In this document: piece after piece, positions 23,329-34,600 of the stretch
How positions within the stretch are numbered: the stretch's first letter is position 1
Layout of the letters: each line of letters opens with the position of its first letter
From: Sphaerolaimus hirsutus
Taxonomy: Eukaryota > Nematoda > Chromadorea > Monhysterida > Sphaerolaimidae
Assembly: GCA_964036195.1 (NCBI GenBank)
Contig: OZ038454.1
Coordinates: 23,608,315 to 23,672,314 of the forward strand
Direction of reading: 5' to 3'
DNA length: 64,000 nucleotides
The notes under the pieces: generated by a model
Told to the model about the DNA's origin: nothing
The model's database searches: none
The model's input: only the letters and a program-made list of their open reading frames with translations
Made by a program: the position numbers and the translations under genes

Positions 23329-23498
23329 GTGCAATTTCCTCAAGTAAGTAAGTGACAGGGAAAATTGATAAGTTAATTTATATGTGGTAAGTCAACTGAC
23401 AAGTTGTTGCATTTACAAGTGATTATTTTGTCACTCATAAGTGTTTCGTGACTTATTTAACACTTTCCTTGTCATTCTAGCACTACTTCCGGCATCAG
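23329..23498 (+). mobile_element. Family A introner-like element outside a recognised gene
   Basis: Starts GTGCAATTTCCTCAAGTAAG and ends CACTACTTCCGGCATCAG, with AAGTGAC/GTCACTCATAAGTG subterminal words and GT..AG ends. At 170 bp it has the size of the intronic copies. It may mark an intron of an unrecognised gene; flanking coding sequence is not convincing. Confidence 0.5.
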
Positions 23499-24032
23499 AG
23501 GCACATAAAACTTCTTCAGGATCACTATTCAATCGTCATGGAAAGACTGAATCAGTCCACATCAACACACATCAGTATCGTTTAGTCTACTTCCCAAAAA
23601 TCGATCAACACACCATTACCAAAATGGGCGGGGCCAATGTTACGCGCTGGCAAATCAAATCCACGCATTTGCTATACTTTTTCATTTTTGTCACTGTACA
23701 GAAAAATCTCCGCGAAGAAGGTTTTTTTTCCGCGAATAGAAAGAATATTAGAAATCAAATTCACTTTTGAAATGAATGCGCTTATTCAAACTTCAATACA
23801 TTTGCCCTCATTACCAGACTTTTCACCACTTAGTACTTCACTGTCTATGACTCGTTGTAAATAGGTATATTCTTAAACAAATCCCCCGGTTTATTTTCCT
23901 CGCACGTTTTTATGCGGGGTATATATTCGAGTGGGGAGAGGGTTTTTATTTGACGGATGCCATATCCACGACGTTTCGAAATCACTTTCCAAAATGTCCA
24001 GTTTACAGAATATTGCACACATATTTATCTTA

Positions 24033-24576
24033 TACCGTAAATACTCTAATAAGACCCCACCCAAGGGAGTTATTATGGGGCAGGCCTATTACGCACAAAT
24101 GCCCATTACGCACATTTTCCCGTTTTTTCACTTGACACTTTTTCAAGTGATTTTCAGATATGAGTGAAGTGAAAAAAAGTTGCACAGTGACATTAGTGAA
24201 CTTTTTTCACTTCACTCATATCTCAAAATCACTTGGAAAAGTGTCAAGTGAAAAAACGGTCAAAAATAGCCGTTTTTCACCATTTTTTCACTTGACAATT
24301 TTTAGAGTGATGTTCAGATATGAGTGAAGTGAAAAAAGTTCACTAATGTCATTGTGCAACTTTTTTTCAATTCATTCATATCTGAAAATCACTTGAAAAA
24401 GTGTAAAGTGAAAAAAACGGGAAAATGTGCGTAATGGGCATTTGTGCGTACTTGTGCACCGCCGTTATTATATCGTCAGAAGTTTTTGAGGGAGGAGTTA
24501 GTCGAGGGGAGTTATTTTTCCTCGCTTCGCCAACAAGAGGGGGTGTCGAGGGGGTCTTATTCGGGGATACACGGTA
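24033..24576. mobile_element. Family C element containing a long hairpin
   Basis: Ends taccgtaaatactctaataa and ttcggggatacacggta, with agaccccaccc/ggggtcttatt next to them. The inside (24090-24450) is a palindrome starting tacgcacaaatgcccattac and ending in its complement, with repeated tttcacttgacac/agtgaagtgaaaaaa words. Confidence 0.8.
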
Positions 24577-25003
24577 AATACACGACCAAACATCACCGAT
24601 TACCAAATATTTCTACAGGAACAGGAATTACCCCACCCAGCCGCGAGCATTTCCAATCAACCATTCGCGCAATTACTTTTATTCAACCATTCCTCCAATT
24701 GGATGGGCAAAACGGCGCGTCAATTCATTAATTAATTTATAGCCCGCCCCATGTGATTCTGAGGCGACGCGCGGGCACAAAACGTTTATCAATTAGAGTG
24801 GGCCATTTTAATCAGACCGCATGGGTGGCGCACATTTGGCGCCGAATAGCAGCCGATGTAGCTTTCAGTCGAGATCCACTCGAGGTAAACTTTTGAGTTG
24901 ATTTATTCCCTTGCGAATGGCGTTTTAATGGCGTTTTAAAAGCGCCGTGGCGTTAGCGCCAGAGTATCTAAGTGTTAAGTGCGTCATTTTCCCGTGCCAT
25001 CTA

Positions 25004-25102
25004 GGGTTCAAACGATACATTGGATCGAATATCGACTATCGATATCGAAAATTTTGAAAAAAGATCCAATGTCGATATCGAAAAGTCGCATCGTTTGAAC
25101 CC
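25004..25102. repeat. Inverted repeat with TCGATATCGA core
   Basis: gggttcaaacgat and atcgtttgaaccc bound two copies of tcgatatcgaaaa and gatccaatgtcg/cattggatcg. Related to 16302-16389. Confidence 0.8.
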
Positions 25103-25119
25103 GTGTGGCACATTGGGCG

Positions 25120-25284
25120 CACACACACTAGTTTACCAACACAAAATGCTCGACCATTTTGGTAAACTGTTTTGACAAAACAGGACGAAACACAGTACAG
25201 ATTTGTACGGTGCTTCGTACTGTTTTATCAAAACAGTTTACCAAAATGGTCGAGCATTTCGTGTTGGTAAACTAGTGTGTGTGC
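25120..25284. repeat. Near-perfect 165-bp hairpin
   Basis: The arms gcacacacactagtttacca(acac..) and (..gtgt)tggtaaactagtgtgtgtgc are complementary through the outer 60-70 bases, including tgctcgaccattttggtaaa. It lies about 150 bp upstream of the first coding exon of the Tlx gene. Confidence 0.9.
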
Positions 25285-25430
25285 TGGCATTAGATTGGCA
25301 TTCACACTCTTTTTCCAAAGTGCTGGCGGCTGGCGCTCTTCACCCAAAAAGTGCCATATTTATAGCGTTTTCTCTTTAATGTTTTTGCTAGTTTTCAAAT
25401 GAATATTCTCATTTTGCAGCCGCGAATCAA

Positions 25431-28145
25431 ATGGATCAGGATCACATCGCGGAGGGAAGTTCGTCGAATTCGCACGAAATTATCGGGGAAAAATTAGGCC
25501 GCCTCAAATTTGGAATAGATCGATTGTTGTCCAACGATAAGAGCCACAATGATTGGGGTATTTTACATTCCTACAACTTTTGGAGCATGGCCAAATAGAA
25601 TGTTCTCACGCCTATGACATTCACTGCATTTTTACATTGCTGAAAAGAACCTTTGTGGTTGTTATTATCAGTCAGATATACTCCGCGGACAACATCCGGT
25701 GCATTTTTCTGAAGGAAACACTCCATCATGGCGTCATCGTTAATCAATACACAAATAAAAAAAAGGAAAAATAAGTATCAGGAAATAAATCGTTGCTTGT
25801 TCTCGAATGCACATTTTTATTTTGTGTTATCAGCTAAGACATTAATATTGGATGCATACTTTGTGGTTCTACAAGTTTGGATTCTACTTTGTGATTCCTT
25901 CGATAATTTATTTTTGGGATTTGGGAGTTATTCAACGGGTATATACCCTTCCATCAATTCTATTTTTAAATCATAAATATGTGCATGTCAATGTGAATTT
26001 TTCTGACTGTAAAATATCAATGAGAATGTCTTCATTTTTCACCACAGAGATAGATTTTCATGACTACAGAAATAGGTATTTACCATATTTGCTTGAATAA
26101 TCCCCCTGGGGGATTATTATTTCGTCAGACTTTTTTGAGGGGGGAACTATTCGAGGGGGGGAATTATTCGGGGGGGGGGGGAATTATTATTTCGTCAAAA
26201 CTTTCAAGCATGTTTCTATCAGCACATTTAATGAAATATGCTTTATTAACACAGGAACGTGCCTTTTTGTTAATATTGGGCACAAACAATTGATAAAATC
26301 TTTTAAGGGGGGAATTATTCAAGGGGGGGAATTATCATTTCCTCAGTCGTCTTACAGGGGGGATTATTCGAGGGGGGAATTATTCAAGGGGGGAATTATT
26401 CAAGGGGGGGAACTATTCAAGCAAATACGGTATATTACGTGCACAGGGAGGTTCAAAGGGACATCCCATACGATACTCATGTTGTGCTGGAATACTTTTT
26501 GAGCAGTGTCTTAATCAAACCAAACTCCCCCAGGCAAGAGCATTGGTGACATGCACAAACGTTGCACAGACTCAAATAGATTTGCCCGACATGTGCATGG
26601 TGCAGTATGGCTGCAGCCACATGAACCAACTGCCCAGTGCACATCTGATGATATAACCAGTACTAGTTTAGATGTTTCATCGGAAAATACAATCTTGCCT
26701 GCTCTTGATGATGCTGGTAAGTGTTTGTTTTTTGCAATTGCAAAGATTATCGATTGTATCCATGCTAGATTGCTACTCGCAATCGTGTGACAACGCAACC
26801 ATACAACAAGAGAAATGACAACAGAAATCTTAGATGTGAAAATTGCTTGTTTTTTTACATTTGAGCAACATCGAATTTTCTCGTTATGTATTTTACCACA
26901 GTTCTGTGCGTTAGTTACGATTGGCACGCTGCCAACATAAGACACAAGTAACGAGTCACTCGACTCCAATCACTCCACTCACACAGCGTGGGGCGACCTG
27001 CCGCGGCGCGTGGGCCACCCCTACACGGGGCGGTCGCCGGCGCGCCACAAGAAGCCCCGGACAGCGTTCGACAGGGCGCAAGTCGCCGCGCTGGTGCCAA
27101 TCCCAGACCCTGTAAAATGTAAAATGTCACGCAAAGTGTCAAAAGTCATGTAAAATGCCCTGCAAAATGGCAACTCGGTTGCCATTTTGCAGGGCATTTT
27201 ACGTGACTTTAGACACTTTGCATGACATTTGACATTTTACAGGGCAATTTTACAAGGTCTGGGACTGCCCCCTGGAGAGCCGCTTCGTGGGCCAGAAGTA
27301 CCTGGCGTCGAGCGAGCGCGCCCACTTGGCCACCCTGTTGCAGATGACCGATGCGCAGGTTTGTGACGCGGCGTGAAAATGGATCCGGGAAGAGTGTGAA
27401 TGGGGGCTGGCTGCGTTGACTAGCGTCGCGAGATTTCCGCAAGCTTCACCTAGCTTCACGTGCTACCAAAATTGTGAAAAAATACTTCAAGATGCAGGTG
27501 TTTCCTATTAACAGCAAAAATGGGTGTGTGATGCGTCGTGAAGTGTCTTCATGGTGACACTTCCCAGTACTTCACGAAATGAGTCGTGAAGGCAAGGCAC
27601 TTCACATCACATGAGGTGTGTGGAAGTCACCTGATTAACGTCTTGGGAAGCGTGTGGAAGCGTCTTCACACAGCCGCTTCCGCATGCTTCACGAACCCAT
27701 TTTTTGCTGTGAATCTATAGATTTGGCTGATTGTGCCATTTAAAAAAGGAGTTAACGTTTTCTTCTTTTTTTTCGTGATACATGTGGAAAGCTCTGGCAC
27801 GTTTGGTAAAGCATCAGGAGTGTCAAAGCGAAGATACTTCATGACGCTTCACTGCGCGACCACACCTACCATATATCCACACATACCAACACACCGCACT
27901 GTCCCAATACTTTCAGAACAGCCCGACCAAATACCACTCATCACATACCCTCTCACTCCCAGGTGAAAACGTGGTTCCAAAATCGTCGGACGAAATGGCG
28001 CCGGCAGGTGGCCGAGCAACGGGAACGGGACCGGCGGGCGTCCGCGAAATTGCTGGCGCGCGCCACCGGCGCCAACCCGCTGGCGTTGCTGCGCGCCGCA
28101 GACACTGGCGCCGGCTACGTGCCCCGGCCGGATGTGACCATTTGA
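25431..28145 (+). CDS. Tlx/C15-class homeobox transcription factor
   Basis: Five coding exons: 25431-25557, 26534-26716, 26987-27093, 27275-27358, 27963-28145; 684 nt, 227 residues. The N-terminus has an EH1-type Groucho-binding motif KFGIDRLLS (residues 26-34), as in Tlx proteins. Exon 3 has [12 protein letters not shown], the conserved stretch before the Tlx homeodomain, then KKPRTAF. The homeodomain continues [22 protein letters not shown] and [15 protein letters not shown] (about residues 124-183), closest to vertebrate TLX and fly C15/clawless. It should bind DNA in the nucleus and act in patterning or neuronal fate, as known for the family. The MTDAQ/VKTW junction (introns at 27359-27962) is a known homeobox intron position. 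The additional break after Leu139 is a family B introner (27094-27274) whose right end is CTG. Using the only in-frame AG would delete Glu140 in helix 1. The 227-residue protein is short for the family. An upstream 5' exon is possible. Confidence 0.9.
26081..26432. mobile_element. Family C element in the first Tlx intron
   Basis: Left end taccatatttgcttgaataa, right end ttcaagcaaatacggta. Inside are repeated ggggggaattattc blocks. Confidence 0.8.
27094..27274 (+). mobile_element. Introner family B inside the homeobox
   Basis: 181 bp: starts GTGCCAATCCCAGACCCTGT and ends GGTCTGGGACTGCCCCCTG, with the exon triplet CTG (27091-27093) repeated at 27272-27274 as a 3-bp target duplication. The element is almost a perfect hairpin around aaaatggcaactcggttgcc. 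Removing the element plus one CTG restores the homeodomain exactly (..VAAL then ESRFVGQ..). Sister copies at 33104-33298 and 60139-60314 share its central tgccctgcaaaatggcaa. Confidence 0.88.
27511..27713. mobile_element. Family F TIR element in the conserved homeobox intron
   Basis: Ends cagcaaaaatgggtgtgtga and cttcacgaacccattttttgctgtga, with gtgaagtgtcttca/tcttcacacagcc inside. Relatives: 58350-58831, 62447-62580, and fragments near 29960-30100 and 58915-58990. Confidence 0.75.
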
Positions 28146-28423
28146 GTGGGGCGCGTGCACTTCGTTTATGTATCCAATTCATTATTTATAAACCAATGTA
28201 TCCAATTCTGGTGTCTATGTATTCAAATCAGTTGTTAACAACTAGCTGCGTGTGTGAAGTAGTTACCGCCAGATTTTTTTGTTTATGGAAAAGTTCAGAT
28301 TCAACGTTAATTCTTTTCAAACGTTCCCCTAACTGATCTCCACCGCGTAATTCCATCCACTGGGACGTTTCAGGAATATACAGAAATTTATGGAATATAA
28401 CGATTTGTGGGTACCAGATACAG

Positions 28424-28660
28424 GTGCCTATTCTGCAAGTGGACAAGTTTAAAGAAAAGTGAGGAGTTAAGAGTTCAAATTCGTGTTAAGTGATAAGTAA
28501 AATTATAAGTGATGTCAATTTTTGACTTATCACTTAAAACACTTGGTACTTTGAAGTTTAATTTCACTTTACACACGACCTGAGTATAAATAGTTTCACT
28601 CATCACTTAAGTACAATTCTTGTTATTTACCTACTTGTTCACTCGAAGAATAGCTCCGAG
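28424..28660 (+). mobile_element. Family A introner-like element 3' of the Tlx gene
   Basis: GTGCCTATTCTGCAAGTGGA at the left and GTTCACTCGAAGAATAGCTC(CGAG) at the right, with AAGTGATAAGTAAAATTATA-type subterminal words. CAG precedes it. It begins 279 bases after the stop and may be in a 3' UTR. Confidence 0.65.
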
Positions 28661-31600
28661 CTTACTCCTAATACTTACATTTAGAGTTGGGTACCGCATG
28701 AATATTGATTCTAGTCATTAAACTGGTTTTGCTGTTGAATTACAAAGTTTCAATTTTGTGTTCGATTTTTGTTTAAATAACAATTTGTAAACAATGTCAA
28801 TTTTGATTTTTGATGGATCGTGTCAATAGAAATGTTTAAATACACATGTCAAAGACGATACTTAAATTTGTAAAGTTAGAGACCTAAAGAAAACATAACC
28901 AGAATAGTTTTGAGCATGAAGTGATTTTTGTAGATTTATTTACATACCTATACATAAATATATACATATGTATAAATACACATTTATTTATGAAACAAAT
29001 CTAAGAAGTAAAACTATTGCCGGAAAAATCTGTGGGTGTAGTAAATATTATAAGATACCTTGTTGACTTTACTAGGTAAGTAGTATAATTTACTACCTCA
29101 CTGTTTGTGAATCTGTCTATTTGTATCAGTCTTATCAATCTTTATAGCAGAGAATGAAAATGTGAAACTTAGACTTAAAACTTGAAAAAATTTAAAACAA
29201 GAGAAAGTTTATTACAATCTACTGATCAGATCACTTCCTTTATTATGAAAGCTAAAATATCCCACCTAAAGAAAACAAAAAAAACATTTTATCAAGTATT
29301 ATAATTACCTCCGTGCATGGGACCGATTTTGTGCATAAAATTCCACAAACCAATAATAAAATCTCCTCCAAGTTCCCTGTATGTTAAATTACGCATATGT
29401 ATATAAAANNNNNNNNNNNNNNNNNNNNNNNNNNNNNNNNNNNNNNNNNNNNNNNNNNNNNNNNNNNNNNNNNNNNNNNNNNNNNNNNNNNNNNNNNNNN
29501 NNNNNNNNNNNNNNNNNNNNNNNNNNNNNNNNNNNNNNNNNNNNNNNNNNNNNNNNNNNNNNNNNNNNNNNNNNNNNNNNNNNNNNNNNNNNNNNNNNNN
29601 NNNNNNNNGCATAGGTATATTAAAGCATTGCTAATAGCTGTTTTGAAAGCAGATGCGTACTTACAAAAAATAATTCGTGGTCAATTGACAATCCTTTGTG
29701 TCCGATCGCATTCAGAAGACAAATGCAGCTAAATTTTAGTTACGTTAACATACGAAAAAACATGAGTGTGCACTCGACACAAACTTCGTGGGTCGAAATT
29801 CCACCTGAAAGGTCTAAATTTCTTTTTCATTGTGCAATACCTATAGGTGTCTGGTATTCGATGGTAGGCATTCAATTCCTGTGGAATAGTGGTGGTAAAC
29901 TTACCTTAGGAGAAAAAATTTGGCTAGGTACATTGCATTGGAATGTTATATCGAATCACGTGCAGACACTTCACAATGCTTCACCATGCATCACCCCTCA
30001 TCTTTGCAGTGAGGTAATAAACCTCACTGTGATGCTGCACACTGTAGAGACACTTCACAATGCTTCACCATGCATTCACACACCCATTTTTACGGTGAAT
30101 GAAGTGTCCTAACTGTGACAAACCACACTTCGGTGGCACTTTGTCACACTTCACCACTCATCACACTAATCACGTTTGTTGCTGAGTGTATCACCAGTGC
30201 TAAAAAGCTACACATGAATGCTCCTGGCACACATTTATCATAGTGAGATATATTTTCTGTTTTTTTTCCTGCAAGCGCCATGGCGCTTTAGTGACGCTAA
30301 ATGCTTGGCGCTAAGTGGCGTCACAGACAGCCGAAATCTTTGTTCAGCTTATTTTACAAAAATGGAAGCATTGTGTAACAAAATTGTGGCTAACCACCCT
30401 GGTGTAACTAGCCAGCTAAATGGGACTAATAAGCTGGTATTCAGTTAAAACTGCACTCGCTCGGATGAATTTGTTTTGATGTCTACTGGGTAGATATTTA
30501 TTTGCGTTTCAATGCGATTTCGTCTGATCCAATCTCATATTCTAGTAATCCATTGTGTTGTCTACTGTTGAATTGTGGCCATTGTTCACGTAGCTATTTA
30601 CTTGGATTCGGCGGGATTTCGGTTGATTAGCGTGGCGATATTAAACGATGAAGTGCAAAAATATTGGACATAAGTTTTGGATTTTTCTTTTTTTGAGTTT
30701 GTCATTGCTGATGTATTGTGAGAAATCGAATTGAGACTATGACGTATATGTTTATATTGGAAAATCCTAAATTTCGATCAAAAAAAGAAGTGTACCTTAT
30801 GTGATGATCAAAGCTCTGTATCTTTGAAAGTCATATAGCCAAATATTCAAAAAAGTAACTGACCAAAAGCAAATCGGTTAAAAAATAAAATAAATAAAAT
30901 AGTTAATTCGTATATCGAAATTTCCCATCGTTGCGCAATGCACAAAAAATACCAGCATTGTTTGTAATGTAGCGATTCACTTTTTATCGCGTAGATTTTT
31001 AAAAATTTCGTGCATCGCGTCTCCAGATGCCGCAAGTGCCGCGCGGCAAAAAAACTGCATAAGTCACTAAGCTGGGCTTCATTTGCTTTGTTTATCAAAG
31101 TCTCGCCGCTTCTCAGGAATTTCATTCTCAAAAGCGGCAAAATTCGATCATTTCCAAACTCATTTCACACATTCTGAGTGACTTCGTATCCTTCACATAC
31201 TTATTTATGCATTTGTTAAATTTTCGTCCTTCACTCTGTAAAATCTTGTGTGAAATTGAAATTGTTTTGGCAAATTTGTCAAATGCTGTGTGGATAATGT
31301 AAAATTCCTGTAAAACTTTTATTTCATTTTTCCCTGAGTTTTACACACATCGCAAAGGAGAAATTCTGCCACATGACAAATTTGTGTGACATTCTAAGTT
31401 TCACACGACATTTTACCGGGTGCGAGAGAGCCCGTTAACCCCAATTAAATAGGGAAGGTTAGGCAACAGCGCGCAACTTTCACAATTCCAGCGCTTAAAT
31501 ACTCGCCTGCCAGGCGCCCCAAGCTCAAATTTATTCCAACAACCACATAAAATCCCCCCCAACCGATCTCCAACCAGGTCTGCTCGAATATAACCCCCTC
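28661..31600. other. Intergenic region; no gene seen
   Basis: AT-rich sequence with the assembly gap, a family F fragment (about 29960-30100), a short GCGCC hairpin (about 30270-30318), and a weak pair of family B-like ends (ctctgtaaaatcttgtgtga near 31234; ttcacacgacattttaccgg near 31400). A 138-codon frame at 29696-30112 has no recognisable domain and runs into the family F repeat. Confidence 0.5.
29409..29608. other. Assembly gap (200 N)
   Basis: Two hundred consecutive N. The round size suggests a scaffold join of unknown true length. Frames called across it are artefacts. Confidence 0.99.
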
Positions 31601-31631
31601 CACAAGCGGTGTTCCATCAAAGTTCGGCACC

Positions 31632-34600
31632 ATGAACGTGAAGGGCGTGTTCACGTCCATTCTGCAGTTCCTGTCCAGCGTGATGGACAATCAGGAACCA
31701 AATGGGGCTGTAGTCGCGAGGGATTTCAAACAGCCCTTGGATATTGCCAAGGGAATGGCTGATAAGTGTGAGTTTGGGGTATTTTGTTGGGTTTGAAGGC
31801 TTTGGTTTGTCGGTTAGGTGGTTGGGTCGGATTTTTCGGGATTTTTATTCATAGGCAGTAAATTTATATCGTCAAGAAGTAAGTGATTGTGCATACTCAG
31901 TGAGTAAATGATTTACCATGATTAGCATTGAAAAAATCTCTGCGAGATTTATATTTAAAAAATCTCAGAAAATCTCAGAAAATATAAGATTTTCTGAGAT
32001 TTATATTTTTTCCAGGATTTTCCAGAGAGATTTAATTATATTTTCTTTTTGAGAGATTTTCTGAGATTTTTAAAAATATCAGAAAATCTCTCAAATTCTG
32101 ATATTTATATTTATTTATATTTTTTCCAGGTTTTCTTAGAGAGATTTTATTATATTTTATTCTTGAAAGATTTTCTGAGATTATATTTAATTATATTTTC
32201 CAAAAATTGATGATTTTTTTCAATGCTAACCATGATTAAAAGAAATACGAAATATATTGAAAGTGTCGAGAACGTTTCACACACTGTTCTCTCCAACTTC
32301 TCTGTAACCCATTCAAAACTTCCTCACTTACCACTTGCCTATTATCTAACGGTCACTTATCTCCCGCCACCCAGTGCCCAATTCGTTCCCATCCATGGAA
32401 GAGTTATCAGAAATGGCTGCCACCATGAAAATACCCAGTATATTGGACACGAGCCAACCTCCAACATTTGCAACGGTCTCGCCGCCCGACATCGTACCGG
32501 CACCGGTGCCCGAAACCGACCAGGTGCCAATTTCGAAAGTGGTAAAGTGGTAAGAATAGTGATAAGTGTTAAGTGATGTTATGAGTGGGATGTGAAGTGA
32601 GTAGTAAACTTATAAGTGACGAGTAAATATCTGGGTAAAAATACTAAATACTACCTGAATAAAATAATTGCACACAGCAATTTAGAAAAAATGGAATTTT
32701 CAGTTTTAAAGGGTTAGAAAAAATACAGTTAAAACCGTTTTTCCAGAAATCAAGGTGGTTTTTCCAGAAATCAATCTCCAACAACATTGAACATTTAGAA
32801 AAATTTCAAAAATTTCAAAATAAGTTAGCTAGTTTCAGGCAAAAATTTGAAAATTCAAAAACTGATCGATTGAACAACACTAAAAATAAAACAACTTCTA
32901 TGTATCATCACTTCACCATCATCACACTCGGCTCACCACTTAACAACTCAACTTACCACTTACCACTTAAAACCACTCCCATTTTCGTAATTAGCGCCAG
33001 GCGTCAAACCTAATTCCCCGGGCCGTACTATTCGGCCAAGACCAGCGGAGCAGCGTGCAACTGAGTCCCGACGGCAAGTGGATCGCCTACGTGGCCCAGT
33101 CAGGTGCCAGTCCCAGACCCTGTAAAATGCCATGCAAAATGTAAAATGTCATGTCAAGTGTCAAACGTCATGTAAAACGCCCTGCAAAATGGCAAACGAA
33201 TGTTTGCCATTTTGCAGGGCATTTTACATGACTTTAGACACTTTGCGCGACATTTTACATTTTACAGGGCGTTTTACAGTGTCTGTGACTGTCCCCAGGG
33301 GGCGTGGACAACTTGTACCTGGTGTTGACTGAGGCGGCCAAGGCGGGCAGACCCTTTGGCAAGGCGGTCACTGATGTGGGCGGGAGGGGTGTCAGAGGTT
33401 TGTGGGGAAACTGTGTTTGATTGGTTTGACCCCCCACCCCACTGCACGGGGGTGTTGTAGATTTGGACCCCTGTTGGGGCTCGGATAGGTATGAGACAAT
33501 TATTCTGGAGAAAGTACCGAAATTTTAGTTATGCTCAAAGTATTTGCGAATGTGAAGTATTTTGCATTTACTTACCTACAGTCACAAACTGAAAATAAAA
33601 AGTATGAGTATTAGTATTCAAAGTTTTGACTAAGATGTAAAATGTTGTCGTTTCTCATGGTGAATAATGTAAAATGAGCTTAGTTTTACCCCCCGAACCC
33701 GCCCCCACCTACCCCCCCTAACTCCCCCCTAACCCCCCAAACACCCCCTACCTACCCCCACAGGCTTCGGCTGGACCTACACAGAGGACGTGCTATACTT
33801 CACGGTGGACGAAACAGGGGCGGAAAACAGCAAGATGTACACGTTGAACGTGGCCGGCACCAGCGACGGCGTGGGCGCCAAGCCAGTTTATGTCGCTGGA
33901 GGGGGGGAGGTGCAGCCGAGGATCTACGCCATGGCTAGACAGCATCCTAGGGTGATGTTGATCGCTCTGAATGATAGGAATCCTGAGTGGGTTGATTTTG
34001 GGGGGTTAAGTGGGGTGTTGTTCAGAAGGGGGGTGTTTTTTTGCGTTTTTAGAATATGGGAAAGCCGATCGGACACAATGCTTTGCAGAGGATGCTACCA
34101 TATTTTTATGAATTAAGTCACATTAGAAATGTTACACCACATTTCTATGGGTTCGCAATGCAATCTGACATGAAATAATAATGTTTTTGTTGTTTGATGA
34201 TTTGTGTTATATAATGTGTAAAAATCAGTCCAATTTTGTATTTCTTTGAGCAAAATTATAGTGTTGAATATTTTGCCTCAATTCAAATTCTATTTCAATG
34301 TACAAAATTCAAAAAAACTCCAAAAATTCATGTTTTTTTTGTAATTTAAATTTTCTACATTTTCCCCATCGTTAAAAATACCCTCAGATACCACGACGCG
34401 TACGCCTACGACGTTTTAAGCAAACAACGTACGCTCGTGTTTCGCAACGATGGATTTTATGGACTCATGTTTGACAATGATTTCAAGCTGAGGCTTGGAT
34501 TCAAACTGGACAACAATGGAGATGTCCTTTACTACAAGAACATCGGTGAGGTACCTACCGTACATGCTCGAATAAGCCCCCCTGAATAAGGGATTTTTTT

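Larger units (their letters stand above)
19907..25419. other. No host gene supported; repeat-dense intergenic region
   Basis: Apart from the elements listed separately, only short frames are seen. A frame at 20114-20305 begins after a plausible start but shows no recognisable domain. Frames at 22577-23000 arise from tandem tttggattatgc repeats. A family B-like pair of ends (agaccctgtaaaatgtaaag and acattttacacgctttagac) lies near 21738-21920. Confidence 0.5.

Noticed and set aside
26987..27115. Homeobox exon reading through into the introner (..[12 protein letters not shown]..)
   Set aside because: Would replace most of the homeodomain by transposon sequence; the remaining homeodomain follows in frame after the element.
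29292..29732. Three frames of 77-111 codons across the N gap
   Set aside because: They consist mostly of unknown residues from the 200-N gap.
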